Shown here piece by piece: positions 51,599 through 61,331 of a DNA stretch of 64,000 bases. The stretch is from contig NZ_BLIZ01000001.1 in assembly GCF_019972315.1 (NCBI RefSeq), positions 1,845,513 through 1,909,512 of the forward strand, read 5' to 3'. The DNA comes from Geobacter sp. AOG1 (GTDB taxonomy: Bacteria; Desulfobacterota; Desulfuromonadia; Geobacterales; Geobacteraceae). A model generated the notes under the pieces. That model was not told the DNA's origin. It was given only the letters and a program-made list of their open reading frames with translations, and made no database searches. Both the position numbers and the translations under genes were made by a program. The first letter of the stretch is position 1; every line of letters starts with the position of its first letter.

Positions 51599-52012
51599 TT
51601 AGTTTACATGCAGGCCCGGAGCGAAGATAATCTTGTCGAAGGTTCTCTTCAGAGTCTTGCTCTGGAAATTGACCATCGGCGGAGAGTCGGGGAACTCTAC
51701 AACATCGCCCACCTTGACCTTGGTCTGCATGACCGCTACCCACAGCTTCTGCCCTTTCTCTTCCACTTCGATGTAGGTATAGCCAGCAGCATCCATGGTC
51801 TGCACAACTTTTCCCTTGTGACCGACGCCAGCCGGAATTTCCTGGGGCTTGAGACCAGCATGGGGATCACCACCGCCGGGTTGGGCGGCTGGCATCTGCT
51901 GGGCAGGCATGCCACCTTGGGGAGCCATGCCTTTGGGGGCTTCTTCCTTCTTCTGGCAACCGGCGGCCGCAAGTGCCATGACTGCAAGAACCACCACTAC
52001 TGTTTTTTTCAC
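51599..52012 (-). CDS. Lipoprotein with an NrfJ-like C-terminal domain
   Basis: This protein of about 137 residues has lipobox AAGC, a Met/Pro/Gln-rich linker and a small domain reading GKVVQTMDAAGYTYIEVEE, LWVAV, VGDVVEF and NFQSKTLKRTFDKIIF. I recognise the SKTLxRTFDxIxF ending from NrfJ-related proteins, by memory only. The GTG start at 52012 has AGGAGG six bases before it, while the longer frame from 52078 has no support. It follows the AsmA-like gene by about 100 bp on the same strand. The role is unknown; heme or metal handling in the envelope is possible. Confidence 0.75.
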   Translation of the reverse strand: MKKTVVVVLAVMALAAAGCQKKEEAPKGMAPQGGMPAQQMPAAQPGGGDPHAGLKPQEIPAGVGHKGKVVQTMDAAGYTYIEVEEKGQKLWVAVMQTKVKVGDVVEFPDSPPMVNFQSKTLKRTFDKIIFAPGLHVN

Positions 52013-52114
52013 GGGTATCCTCCTGATGAGTTGTTGTGACCATTGAGAAAAATAGCATACACGGCAATTTTTTGACAATAAAAAATTTTGCTTAGCATGA
52101 GAAACTTATCATAA

Positions 52115-55100
52115 TTATTTCCCCATGATGACTTCGCCGGTGTTGGTTATCAGCTTGGCGGGGAGTTGGAAAATCCTCTTGAAGATGTCGAACACCCCCT
52201 TGGCCATGGAGTCGATGGGGATGGCCGTGACGTCAGGATCATCGATGTTCCCCTTGGCAACAAAATAGGCTGAGACGAGGGTTCGCTCTTTTCCCGTCAG
52301 GATCCATCCTACGATGGGAATCCTGCTTACTACCTTGTCAACCGTCTGGAGAGGCTGGGTGCCGATGGTGACGTCGAGTTCTTCTTTGACCAGATTGATA
52401 TTGCCCACGACCGAGATGTTGATGGCGTTGCTTTTTATGAACAGGTCACGTGTGGAAACGATGCCGTCACTTACGGCAAGGGTGCCGGTGATCTCGTTAA
52501 AGGGCATGCCGCCTGAAACCATATCCGGGAGCTGGAATTTCAGCAACTGGGAGACGTTGAGAATGGAGAAGACCTTTGAAAGGGTGGCAAATTTGCGTAA
52601 CAGACCTTTTTTTACGTGGACACGGGTTGAGCCGAGGGATGTCCGCAGGATTTCGTCGGCCGTTTTCCCCTTGGCGGTGAGGTCCCCTTGCATGGAAATG
52701 CTTCCCGTTATTTCCTGCCGTTTCATGCCAATCGCCTGGGCAAGCAGTTCTGCTTTTGCATTATCGATGGTGTAATTCGCCTGGTACCGGGGTGCGCCGT
52801 TCAGGCCGAAATCGATCCGGGCCTTGCCGGCGACAGTTCCTCCAAAGGCGGCCATCCCAACCTGCTGCAGATAGAGAATATAATTTTCGTAGAAGACGCT
52901 GGTATGGAGCTGTTGGAAGGGAAGATCCAGGAACCTGCCGGCGTTGGCGTCGACCGTGGCCTTCAGTTCAAGGCGGGTACGGGGGGTGTTGTCCCTTTTG
53001 AGGGGTTCGAGTCCTGCCAGCATGATAATGTCGTCGACATCCAGATACGTGGATGCCACGGTCAGGTCGAGTTTGGGATTGCGCAGGTCCTGGACCGTCC
53101 CCTTAACGGTGAGGGACGTGTTGTTGAGTTTGGTCGTGAGAGACTTGATCTGGAGGCTGTTGTTCTTGAGATCGATACTCCCCTCGACCCCGGTCAGTTT
53201 TACCTCCTTGTGGGGTACGCCGAAACCCAGGTCGGTCATGTCGAGCAGTGGCGAGAAAAAGGTCAGATTGAGGGTCGGATTGCTGAAGCCCGCCAGCTTT
53301 CCCTTCCCGTAGATTGTTGACGTGCCGAGCCGTGCAGTGAGTTGGGATGTTTCCAGGTTGTCACCGTTGAAATTGATGGTCCCGGAGAGGTTGCTCACGG
53401 GGCGGATGGTTTCAGACGGTTTAAAGGCAAATCCGTTGAAGGCGATGCTGCCGTTCCAGGAGAGCTCTTCGACGCTCTTTTCTCTGCTCGCGGCACGTAC
53501 CGATGCCTGGAGTGATCCAACCGGTTGGTACGTGCGTACCTTGGGCAGCATGCCGGCCACTTCCTGGATGGGGAACGGGTTGGATTTAACGGCCAGTTCC
53601 AGTCGGGGGGTGCCGGCATAGCGGTAAACGGCGCTGAGTGCCAGGTCCATCGGTGCGAGCCGGTAGCGGAGGAGGCTGATTCTTGCCTCCTGCTTTGAGA
53701 GTGTCCCCGTTACGGAAAGGGTATTGGCACGCCCCATGGGCTTGCTGATAATGTCCGGGTAGCTGTAGGCGGCCTGTCCCAGGGACCATTCCCCCGTCAA
53801 CCGATAGTCGCTGGTAAAGCCTTCCCCGGTCAGGCGGAGAGGCGCCTCTCCGCTGAAAGTCATTTTTTTGCCCCGTTCCGGCCCGAGCAACCAGGCCACT
53901 TCCGCTTGGCGCGGCTTAATGGACATGGTGAAGGGATAGCTCGACGGGGTGTCGAGGGGATAATCGGCAATCTTCCCCTCAAGGGTGAAGGGGGAGGCGC
54001 CGAAGTTGCCGGCCATGCCGATGAGGTTGAAGTTTTTGCCGCGCATTTCCAGGGTACCGCTGATTCCATTGAAGGTGGGGACCTGCGGGCCATAGGTGAC
54101 GAGTCCCTGCTGCACCCGCCCCTTTATGAAAAGGACATCGTAGTTAGTCCCCCTCTCCATGTGGAGAATCTGGCTGACCCGTCCATCGAGGTGGCCGTCG
54201 TCCAGTTTGTAGATGCCACCCTTGATGTGCTGCTCGATGAAGTCTGCGGTGTCCTTGACGATGATGCCGTAGGGTATGTACTGGGCGAAATACTGCAGGT
54301 TGAACTGGGAGGTGACCGCTCGTGCTGTTATGCGCGGATCGCTGGTATGGATGTCCCGAATTGCGCACCCTCCCTTGACGTTCAGGGCGTCTACCGTAAG
54401 ATCGAGCTCCTTGACGTCGACATCCCGCGGGGTAACCGTCATATCGTAGGAAAAATGAAGGTCCTTCGGGGTGAGGACCGCGTGAAACACCTGGGGATAA
54501 TCGAAGCGCAGGCCGGCAATCCGTATTTTCCCCCGGGAGGTGAAGTCGACAACCTTCCCCTTGAACGTGCTGTCCAGGTCGATCCGAGCCAGGATCTGAC
54601 GAAACGGTACGTAGCTGCTGTAATAGGGCCAGTAGGGGGTAGCGTTAAGGTTTTTCCCCTTGACGGTGATGTTTATCGTTGTGTTGCTGAGGGGCTTCCC
54701 TGCCGAAGGGATAGTGACCTTGCCGTTGAGGGCGAGGCTTCCCCTGAGTCCATTGTCCAGAACCGTGGTAGCGAGCTTGATGGTGCAGGTCTTGCCCCGG
54801 CCCATATGATCAAGGTTGAGATCGGTATCTTCAAGGAGTGTGATAACTCCCTGGGGGGCGACCGCCAGATCGGTAAAGCGGATGTGCCCTTTCAGAAGAT
54901 GTATCCCCCTGACCTGAAGCGGGACTCCCTCTGGCTTCTCTTCCAGGAGGTCGCTGATGTTGAAGCGGCCGTCCCGGTTGCGGACCAACTCAATGGCCGG
55001 TCTCTCCAGCACCAGATCACGCAGCACGACCTTTTTCTCCAGAAGCGGCAAGAGGGCAACCTTGATGGTCAGGCGGTCGGCACTGAGGAAGGTTGCGGTG

Positions 55101-55339
55101 CCGTCCTTTTCCCTGACCACAACCTTGGTGAAGGTAAACGTCGGGAGGATGTGAAAGGAAAACTCGCCCTTTTCGTAGAGTACCTGGCGGTTGAGTGACT
55201 GCTGGACCTGTGCCAGAATCTGATCTCTGTAGCTGTCAAGATGGAGTAGGCGGGGAAGGATGAGGGCGGCGCCCCCCACCAGCAGGAGCAGAATGGCAAG
55301 CGATGCGAGGAGGTAGGATTTCTTGAGGATTATCCGCAT
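52115..55339 (-). CDS. AsmA-like envelope protein (AsmA/YhdP superfamily)
   Basis: This 1074-residue protein has one N-terminal membrane helix (near residues 10-30) and then a very long beta-rich periplasmic region. The N-terminal AsmA domain is marked by LPTFTFTKVVVREKDG and GRFNISDLLEEKP, with repeated strand-turn units throughout. The C-terminal AsmA_2-like part ends in IPIVGWILTGKERTLVSAYFVAKG. Such proteins form grooved bridges that move phospholipids between the inner and outer membranes, or help outer-membrane assembly. The length is typical of large members such as YhdP or TamB-like proteins. It diverges from smc. Confidence 0.88.
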   Translation of the reverse strand: MRIILKKSYLLASLAILLLLVGGAALILPRLLHLDSYRDQILAQVQQSLNRQVLYEKGEFSFHILPTFTFTKVVVREKDGTATFLSADRLTIKVALLPLLEKKVVLRDLVLERPAIELVRNRDGRFNISDLLEEKPEGVPLQVRGIHLLKGHIRFTDLAVAPQGVITLLEDTDLNLDHMGRGKTCTIKLATTVLDNGLRGSLALNGKVTIPSAGKPLSNTTINITVKGKNLNATPYWPYYSSYVPFRQILARIDLDSTFKGKVVDFTSRGKIRIAGLRFDYPQVFHAVLTPKDLHFSYDMTVTPRDVDVKELDLTVDALNVKGGCAIRDIHTSDPRITARAVTSQFNLQYFAQYIPYGIIVKDTADFIEQHIKGGIYKLDDGHLDGRVSQILHMERGTNYDVLFIKGRVQQGLVTYGPQVPTFNGISGTLEMRGKNFNLIGMAGNFGASPFTLEGKIADYPLDTPSSYPFTMSIKPRQAEVAWLLGPERGKKMTFSGEAPLRLTGEGFTSDYRLTGEWSLGQAAYSYPDIISKPMGRANTLSVTGTLSKQEARISLLRYRLAPMDLALSAVYRYAGTPRLELAVKSNPFPIQEVAGMLPKVRTYQPVGSLQASVRAASREKSVEELSWNGSIAFNGFAFKPSETIRPVSNLSGTINFNGDNLETSQLTARLGTSTIYGKGKLAGFSNPTLNLTFFSPLLDMTDLGFGVPHKEVKLTGVEGSIDLKNNSLQIKSLTTKLNNTSLTVKGTVQDLRNPKLDLTVASTYLDVDDIIMLAGLEPLKRDNTPRTRLELKATVDANAGRFLDLPFQQLHTSVFYENYILYLQQVGMAAFGGTVAGKARIDFGLNGAPRYQANYTIDNAKAELLAQAIGMKRQEITGSISMQGDLTAKGKTADEILRTSLGSTRVHVKKGLLRKFATLSKVFSILNVSQLLKFQLPDMVSGGMPFNEITGTLAVSDGIVSTRDLFIKSNAINISVVGNINLVKEELDVTIGTQPLQTVDKVVSRIPIVGWILTGKERTLVSAYFVAKGNIDDPDVTAIPIDSMAKGVFDIFKRIFQLPAKLITNTGEVIMGK

Positions 55340-55476
55340 GGAGGAGATTATAGATGATTTCCCGCGTACTGTAAATTAAAGGTTGCCGGGGGGACGCCAG
55401 CCCTGTCGCCAACCCCGGTTCCGCACCATCTTTGCCTTTACATTAATTCCCCCACTCTGCTACTATACGGCGGTTT

Positions 55477-58400
55477 ATGAGAATCAAACGTCTAGAGATA
55501 CTCGGTTTCAAATCCTTCGTGGAGAAAGTCTCCTTCGACTTCACCGAGGGGATTACCGCGATTGTCGGGCCGAACGGTTGTGGCAAGTCCAATGTGGTCG
55601 ATGCCATACGCTGGGTAATGGGGGAGCAGTCCGCCAAAAATCTGCGGGGCCGGCAGATGGAGGACGTCATCTTCGGCGGCAGCGAGTTTCGTAAGCCGCT
55701 CGGGATGGCGGAGGTTTCGCTGGTCTTTTCAACCGAGGACGGCCGCGTGCCGGCCAGATATCTGGACTACAGCGAAATTCAGGTGACCCGGCGGCTCTAC
55801 CGGGATGGAACGAGCGAATACTACCTCAACAAGACCCCCTGCCGTCTGCTGGATATTTCCGAACTGTTCATGGATACCGGTGTCGGGGCACGGGCTTACT
55901 CGATAATTGAGCAGGGAAGGATCGGTATGATCCTTCTTGCCAAACCGGAAGAACGTCGCTTTCTCATCGAGGAAGCGGCCGGTGTGACCAAATTCAAGTC
56001 ACGCAAGCAGGTTGCCCTCAAAAAGATCGAGGCGACCCGGCAAAACCTGCTCCGGATCGGTGATATCGTCGCGGAGATCCGGCGACAGCTCAATTCTCTC
56101 CAGCGTCAGGCGAAAAAGGCGGAAAAGTTCCGGGAATACCGGGAAGAGCTGAAGGAAATTGACCTCCGGGGGGCCGTCCGACAGTATCTGACAGTCACCG
56201 ACGAAAAAGAGCGGCTTGCCGGCGAGCTGGCGGAACTGAATACGGCAGTGGCAGCCCTGGCCCAGCAGTTGGAGCGCGGCGAACTGGCTCTGGAGGAGCG
56301 ACGCATTGCCCTCCTCGAGGAGGAAAAGACTCTCACCGCGGCCCAGGAGGAGATCTTCCGTGCCAAGGGGGAGATGCAGGCCTGCGAGAACCGGCTGGAG
56401 TTCCAGCGCAAGGAGCAGCTCAACCTTGACCGGCACCGGGAGCGCTTTGCGGGGGAATTGGAAAGTCTTGCCAAGCAGCTGTTCGAAGCGGAAGCGGAGC
56501 TGAAGATGCTGGGGGACAGGAAGGGGGCTTTCGCGTCCGAACTGGCCGACGAGGAGCAGACCCTCCAGGATAAGGAGCGGGAACTCGAAGAATTCACTGC
56601 GGCGGAAGGGAAGCTTGCGGCACAGCAGGAAGAGTCTCGCCGGGAGCTATTTTCGGTCCTGTCCCAGGTCGCTCAGCAGAGCAACATTCAGGGGGGGGCT
56701 GCCAAACGGCTTGAGGCACTGGATGAGCGGTTCGAGAGGAGCCGTCGGGAAGACGCCATGCTCAGGGAAAAGCTGGCCGAGGCGAGTCGGCATGTGGAGG
56801 AACTGGGCCTGTCTCTCCAGGTGCTTGCCACCAGCAAGGCTTCGCTGGTGGATGAGCAAGCCCGTCTGAAGGTGAGGGAAGAAGAGCTGAAACTCCGTCT
56901 GAACCGGCTCGACGACGATCTGCAGAGTGCCCGCAATGACCTGAGCAGCAAGGGGTCCCGGCTCCATTCCCTGCAGGAACTCGAAGCCCAGTTTGCCGGC
57001 TATGGCCAGGGGGTTCGCTCCCTGTTCCTTTCGGAGCTTTTCAAAGGGCGTTTCGACGGTGTCGTAGCGGATTTCCTCGAGACGGACGAGGAATGCGAGG
57101 CTGCGCTTGAAGCGGTGCTGGGGGACCGTCTCCAGTGTGTACTTGGCGGAGGGGAACCGGCAGTGGGGGATGCCATTGTCCACCTGCAGGAAACCGGTGG
57201 CGGCCGCTGCAGTTTTCTCCTGGGAGGAGCCGATGGAACGCCGGTCGGGCCAGTTCCCCGCACCATGCCACGCCTTCTCGACCGGGTCAGGATAGCCGAC
57301 CAGTGCAAGGAGCTGATTGCCCCCTTGCTGATAGGAATTCACCTCGCTCCCGATAGGGCGACCGCCATCGAACAGACGCGGCGTTATCCCCATCTGACCT
57401 TTGTCACCCTGAGTGGCGACGTTGCTGCCAACGGGGGAGTTGTGACGGGGGGAGCACTGGAAGCCGTTACCCAGGGGTTGGTGCACAAGAAGCGGGAGAT
57501 CAAGGGTTTGTCCGTCGAGGTAGAGCACCTTGGTACCAGGGTTCTGGAACTGGAGGGGGAGCGGGAACAGCTGCGGCGGGAGATTGCCGCTGTCGAGGAG
57601 GGAGAGCGCAACCTCCGTCAGCGGCTACACCAGGCGGAGATAAACCTGCTCAACGCAGAAAAGGATCTGCAGCGGGTGCGGGAGGATCAGCAACGTATCG
57701 AGGAGCGGCTGACAATCAGGGGTATGGAGGATGGGCAACTGGCCGAGGAACGGGCGGCACTGGAACGGGAGCTTGTCTCAGCCGGAGAGCAGAGAGCGAC
57801 GCTTGAGGCGCGAAAAGTTGTGCTGGAAGAGGAATTGGCGGCGGTGCAGGAAACCCTGGTTGCGAGACGACAGGAAATCGAAGGTGCCCGGGAACGGGTG
57901 ACCGCCATGAAGGTCCGGTCAGCTGCGCTCCGGGAGAAACGCGAGTCCAACTTTCGCGCAATCCGGCGGGTGGAGGAGCTTGGCAGGGACCTGCAGGGAC
58001 GTATTTCCTCCCACGAGGAAGAATTGAATAAATGCGTGGTGGACCGGGAGCGAATGGCCGAGAGTATCGGCGCCAGCGAGAAAAGTCTGCAGCAGTTCCT
58101 GGCCCGGCAGTTGGAGGCCGAGGCTGCCCATACTGCTGTCCGGGAAAAGTACGAGGCGGAGTCTGTAGTAGTGCAGGAGGATGAGGCTGGCCTCAAGGGG
58201 GTGCGTTCGCGCCATGAGGCGTCCCGGCAGGCCCAGGCAGACGCCAACCTCAAATTCTCCGAATTGACCATGGGGGTGCAGCACCTGGAAAACTCGCTCC
58301 ATGACCGGTACCGGCTGACCATGGTGGAACTGCTTCCCCTGCACCGCGATGCGGAGTTCGATGTGGCCGAAGACCAGCGGCGCCAGGCGGAGTTGCAGCG

Positions 58401-59007
58401 GCTGGTAGACGAGATGGGGGAGGTGAATCTGACCGCCATCGATGACTACCGCGAGCTTGAGGAGCGTTTTTCCTTTCTTTCCACCCAGAAGAAAGACCTG
58501 GAGGAGTCCCTCCATGGCCTGCAGCAGGCGATACAGCGCATCAACCGGACCACGCGGAAGCGCTTTCTCGAAACATTTCAGCAGGTCAATGCCAAGTTCC
58601 AGGAAGTGTTCCCGCGGCTGTTCTGTGGTGGCCGGGCGGAGTTGCGGCTGACCAACGAGGAGGACCTGTTGGAAACCGGCATCGACATCATCGTTCAGCC
58701 GCCGGGGAAGAAGCTTCAGAACGTGACTCTGCTCTCCGGCGGGGAAAAGGCGTTGACTGCGGTGGCGCTCATTTTCTCCATTTTTCTCATCAAGCCGTCT
58801 CCCTTCTGTCTGCTTGACGAGGTGGACGCTCCCCTCGATGATGCCAACATCGGCCGTTTCAACGACATGGTGCGGGAGATGACGGCTTTTGCCCAGTTTA
58901 TCATGATCACCCACAGCAAGACCACCATGGCCGTCGCCGACACGCTCTACGGCGTTACCATGGAGGAGCCGGGAATCTCGAAACTGGTATCGGTGAAGTT
59001 GAACTGA
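55477..59007 (+). CDS. smc: Chromosome segregation protein SMC
   Basis: This 1176-residue protein has the full SMC plan. Walker A GPNGCGKSN lies at residues 31-39, with a long coiled coil (about 170-500), a hinge (about 510-660, with SLFLSELFKGRFDGVVADF and VTGGALEAV), a second coiled coil (about 670-1000) and the C-terminal head with LLSGGEKALTAVAL and LLDEVDAPLDD. With ScpA and ScpB it forms condensin, which compacts and separates chromosomes. ATG at 55477 starts MRIKRLEILGFKSF, the usual beginning. It is followed by a roadblock gene and ftsY. Confidence 0.98.
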   Translation: MRIKRLEILGFKSFVEKVSFDFTEGITAIVGPNGCGKSNVVDAIRWVMGEQSAKNLRGRQMEDVIFGGSEFRKPLGMAEVSLVFSTEDGRVPARYLDYSEIQVTRRLYRDGTSEYYLNKTPCRLLDISELFMDTGVGARAYSIIEQGRIGMILLAKPEERRFLIEEAAGVTKFKSRKQVALKKIEATRQNLLRIGDIVAEIRRQLNSLQRQAKKAEKFREYREELKEIDLRGAVRQYLTVTDEKERLAGELAELNTAVAALAQQLERGELALEERRIALLEEEKTLTAAQEEIFRAKGEMQACENRLEFQRKEQLNLDRHRERFAGELESLAKQLFEAEAELKMLGDRKGAFASELADEEQTLQDKERELEEFTAAEGKLAAQQEESRRELFSVLSQVAQQSNIQGGAAKRLEALDERFERSRREDAMLREKLAEASRHVEELGLSLQVLATSKASLVDEQARLKVREEELKLRLNRLDDDLQSARNDLSSKGSRLHSLQELEAQFAGYGQGVRSLFLSELFKGRFDGVVADFLETDEECEAALEAVLGDRLQCVLGGGEPAVGDAIVHLQETGGGRCSFLLGGADGTPVGPVPRTMPRLLDRVRIADQCKELIAPLLIGIHLAPDRATAIEQTRRYPHLTFVTLSGDVAANGGVVTGGALEAVTQGLVHKKREIKGLSVEVEHLGTRVLELEGEREQLRREIAAVEEGERNLRQRLHQAEINLLNAEKDLQRVREDQQRIEERLTIRGMEDGQLAEERAALERELVSAGEQRATLEARKVVLEEELAAVQETLVARRQEIEGARERVTAMKVRSAALREKRESNFRAIRRVEELGRDLQGRISSHEEELNKCVVDRERMAESIGASEKSLQQFLARQLEAEAAHTAVREKYEAESVVVQEDEAGLKGVRSRHEASRQAQADANLKFSELTMGVQHLENSLHDRYRLTMVELLPLHRDAEFDVAEDQRRQAELQRLVDEMGEVNLTAIDDYRELEERFSFLSTQKKDLEESLHGLQQAIQRINRTTRKRFLETFQQVNAKFQEVFPRLFCGGRAELRLTNEEDLLETGIDIIVQPPGKKLQNVTLLSGGEKALTAVALIFSIFLIKPSPFCLLDEVDAPLDDANIGRFNDMVREMTAFAQFIMITHSKTTMAVADTLYGVTMEEPGISKLVSVKLN

Positions 59008-59093
59008 AAACAGGGACCAGGAGCTGATCCCAGAAAATTCTGCGCGGACGTGGCTGTTCCCCGGTCACCATCACCGCCTTCAAGGAGCCGAAG

Positions 59094-59453
59094 GTGCCGT
59101 TCAAGACAATCCTTAGAGAACTGGTGGAGACTGTTCCCGGTGCCAGCGGAGCCATACTGGCGGACTGGGAGGGGGAGGCGGTGGAGCAGTACTGCCATTA
59201 TGACGATTTCGAGCTGAAGGTACTGGGTGCCCACAAGGGGATTCTTCTCAATCATTTCAAGGAACTGCATGCGGGGTTATCGACCGGCGATCTGGAAGAG
59301 GCGATTATTACAACCGCCACCCAGCATGTTATAGTCGGCACTATCGGACCGGATTACTCGCTGGTGATGACGCTGAACCGGAATGCCATTCTCGGCCAGG
59401 CTCTCTACTATTTTCGCCAGGCACTGAAACGGCTGACCAAGGAGATATGCTAG
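59094..59453 (+). CDS. Roadblock/LC7 domain protein (MglB-like)
   Basis: This 119-residue protein is a single Roadblock/LC7 domain: ELVETVPGASGAILADWEGEAVEQYC, then a long helix, a beta strand pair (VIVGTIGPDYSLVMTL) and a final helix. Roadblock proteins dimerise and control small Ras-like GTPases, for example MglB on MglA. No GTPase gene is adjacent except ftsY, an SRP-type GTPase, whose start is one base after this stop. AAGGAG six bases before the GTG at 59094 supports the start. Its place between smc and ftsY suggests a cell-polarity or growth role. Confidence 0.85.
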   Translation: MPFKTILRELVETVPGASGAILADWEGEAVEQYCHYDDFELKVLGAHKGILLNHFKELHAGLSTGDLEEAIITTATQHVIVGTIGPDYSLVMTLNRNAILGQALYYFRQALKRLTKEIC

Positions 59454-59454
59454 G

Positions 59455-60477
59455 ATGGCAGAGGAACAAAAGGGATTTTTCCGCGGGCTGATGGGGAAGC
59501 TTGTCGGTGGCGACGCCCAGCCTCAGGAAACGGTGATACCGCCTGCTTCCGAACCCGAAGTGCGCCCCGGGTTTTTCGAGCGGCTCAAAAAAGGGCTTTC
59601 CAGGACCCAGGAAAACCTCATCGGGCGCATCGATACACTGCTTCTTGGCAAGAAACAGATCGATGCTGATACTCTGGAAGAGCTTGAAGAGATCCTCCTC
59701 ACTGCTGATATCGGGGTTGCCACGTCGGTCGAGCTGATACGAGCCCTTGAGCAGCGCCTGAAGCGGAACGAACTGCAGGACGGAGAAGCCCTCAAGCGGG
59801 CACTCCGGGAGGACATCCTGGCGCGCCTGGAGAAATACGCCGCGCCGCTTGACATCAACACCTCCACCCCTTTTGTCATTGTGGTCATCGGGGTGAACGG
59901 GGTCGGCAAAACCACCACCATTGGTAAGCTGGCCAACCGCTATGCCATGTCCGGCAAAAGGGTGCTGCTGGCCGCAGCCGACACGTTTCGGGCCGCAGCC
60001 GCCGAGCAATTGGAAATTTGGGGGGAACGGGCCGGTGTTGATGTGATCCGTCACCAGGAAGGGGCGGATCCATCGGCGGTCGTCTTCGATGCCTGCAAGG
60101 CCGCTCTTGCCCGGCAATGCGATCTGCTGATTATCGATACGGCGGGACGGCTTCATACGAAGGTCAACCTCATGGAGGAGATGAAAAAGATTAGGCGTGT
60201 GGTAGGGCGTGAAATTCCTGGTGCGCCTCACGAAACCCTGCTGGTTCTTGACGCCGCCACCGGCCAGAATGCAATTTCTCAGGCGAAGCTGTTCAAGGAA
60301 GCTGCTGAGGTTTCTGGTGTCGCCCTTACCAAGCTGGACGGTTCGGCCAAAGGGGGAATCGTGGTGGCCGTCAGTAATGAGTTCCAACTGCCGGTCCGGT
60401 ACATCGGGGTGGGGGAAGGGGTTGACGACCTCCGCGACTTCGACCCGCAACAGTTTGTGGCGGCCCTTTTCCAATAA
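59455..60477 (+). CDS. ftsY: Signal recognition particle receptor FtsY
   Basis: This 340-residue GTPase has a short N-terminal region (about 35 residues, less acidic than E. coli FtsY), the four-helix N domain, and the G domain with [30 protein letters not shown] and [10 protein letters not shown]. It docks the SRP-ribosome complex at the membrane so membrane proteins are inserted during translation. The short first part is normal outside gamma-proteobacteria. It is translationally linked to the preceding roadblock gene. Confidence 0.97.
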   Translation: MAEEQKGFFRGLMGKLVGGDAQPQETVIPPASEPEVRPGFFERLKKGLSRTQENLIGRIDTLLLGKKQIDADTLEELEEILLTADIGVATSVELIRALEQRLKRNELQDGEALKRALREDILARLEKYAAPLDINTSTPFVIVVIGVNGVGKTTTIGKLANRYAMSGKRVLLAAADTFRAAAAEQLEIWGERAGVDVIRHQEGADPSAVVFDACKAALARQCDLLIIDTAGRLHTKVNLMEEMKKIRRVVGREIPGAPHETLLVLDAATGQNAISQAKLFKEAAEVSGVALTKLDGSAKGGIVVAVSNEFQLPVRYIGVGEGVDDLRDFDPQQFVAALFQ

Positions 60478-60532
60478 TTACCTTGACTTTTGAGGGGTTG
60501 TCCCCTATTATCGCTCGCGAAAAGAGTCTCGC

Positions 60533-60709
60533 ATGGATATACAACTTATCGGTGAACTTGAGCAGCGGGTGGTCAGTCTGCTTGATGGCTATACCAGCCT
60601 GAAGCAGGAAAACCTGCAGCTCCGCGAGGAAAACCGCCGGATGATCGAAGAGCGGGAACTACTCAAGCAGCGGGTCGATGCGATTCTCCGGAAGCTGGAA
60701 GAGGTATAA
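60533..60709 (+). CDS. Small coiled-coil cell division protein, ZapB-like
   Basis: An ATG at 60533 opens a 58-codon frame (MDIQLIGELEQRVVSLL..., ending RKLEEV). The whole peptide is one predicted coiled coil with heptad Leu/Val/Ile spacing, like ZapB or the small partners of ZapA. The stop is five bases before the zapA start. ZapB-like proteins link ZapA to the division ring and the chromosome. The short length makes it easy to miss, but position and heptads make it convincing. Confidence 0.75.
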   Translation: MDIQLIGELEQRVVSLLDGYTSLKQENLQLREENRRMIEERELLKQRVDAILRKLEEV

Positions 60710-60714
60710 CGCCG

Positions 60715-60996
60715 TTGATCGTGTCCCATCGTATCTGTATCATGGGAAGGGAGTTGCAGGTAAGAAGTTCGGCCGCTCCCGAAACAGTCAGTGAAGTCGA
60801 GTCGTTTGTCAATGCAAAGCTGGCGGAGGTGTCGGCGGCAGTACAGGGCGGAGATACGCAGGTAGTTGCGATTCTCGCTCTCATGAATATAGCTGAGGCC
60901 TACCTTGCTGCTGTGCGGGAGCGGGACAGCCTCACGTCACAAGATGAGGCGACGGTCCGTCGACTCCTTGGGCGGATCGAGCAAAACCTCAGCTGA
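60715..60996 (+). CDS. zapA: Cell division protein ZapA
   Basis: This 93-residue protein has the ZapA pattern: ICIMGRELQVRSSAAPE at the start, then VESFVNAKLAEVS, VAILALMNIAEAYLAA and a C-terminal coiled coil. ZapA binds and bundles FtsZ filaments at the division site. The start may be TTG at 60715 (AGAGG ten bases upstream) or GTG at 60721. It follows the ZapB-like gene, and a non-coding region with a candidate 6S RNA lies between it and fthC, as in many proteobacteria. Confidence 0.92.
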   Translation: MIVSHRICIMGRELQVRSSAAPETVSEVESFVNAKLAEVSAAVQGGDTQVVAILALMNIAEAYLAAVRERDSLTSQDEATVRRLLGRIEQNLS

Positions 60997-61164
60997 GGGT
61001 TCAGGTCTCTTCAGGGAGACTTCATATATACAAAAAGTTCGGGGTAGGAACGTTTTACCAGTCTCAACGCGGTAGGTTGTGTTTCTGTTGATAGCATACC
61101 CGTTTTGCTGATAGGTAGTCTGTAAGAGCATGTTCAATTGCTTTCGAAGGTGTTCAAGAACGTC
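60997..61164. other. Non-coding region between zapA and the candidate 6S RNA
   Basis: No open frame of note. A TTGATA and a TAGGTA separated by 18 bp lie near 61087-61116 and could form a promoter for the RNA gene, but neither is close to consensus and the spacing is at the limit. No strong terminator follows zapA. Confidence 0.35.
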
Positions 61165-61331
61165 GCTTTGCTTTTCTCGTATCCGCAGCCTGAGCTGAGC
61201 GGCTCTACCTAACAAGCCCGTCGAGATTCCCCCCCCGAACCGATCCCCCCTGAGGACCATTCCACCGGGCCACGGCCCACACTGTTCGTATGTGTATCGC
61301 GTTTACCCTGCAGTACAGCGTGTGAGGACCC
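61165..61331 (+). ncRNA. ssrS: Candidate 6S RNA
   Basis: 6S RNA, which binds the sigma-70 holoenzyme in stationary phase, is commonly encoded between zapA and the 5-formyltetrahydrofolate cyclo-ligase gene, and this gap has that position. The final part (TTTACCCTGCAGTACAGCG, ending at 61331) resembles the 3' arm of E. coli 6S. TTCTCGTAT near 61174 can pair with GTGTGAGGA near the end, with several G-U pairs, giving a closing stem. The centre is G/C-rich with CCCTGAG motifs. The span is an estimate by eye; the RNA may begin further upstream. Confidence 0.45.

Noticed and set aside
53906..55198. A 430-codon plus-strand frame opposite the AsmA-like gene
   Set aside because: It is a shadow of a long GC-rich gene; its translation lacks any protein-like domain.
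57919..58914. A 331-codon minus-strand frame opposite the end of smc
   Set aside because: It covers the SMC signature and Walker B on the other strand and has no features of its own.
59341..60474. A 377-codon minus-strand frame opposite ftsY
   Set aside because: All GTPase motifs are on the plus strand; the reverse frame shows none.
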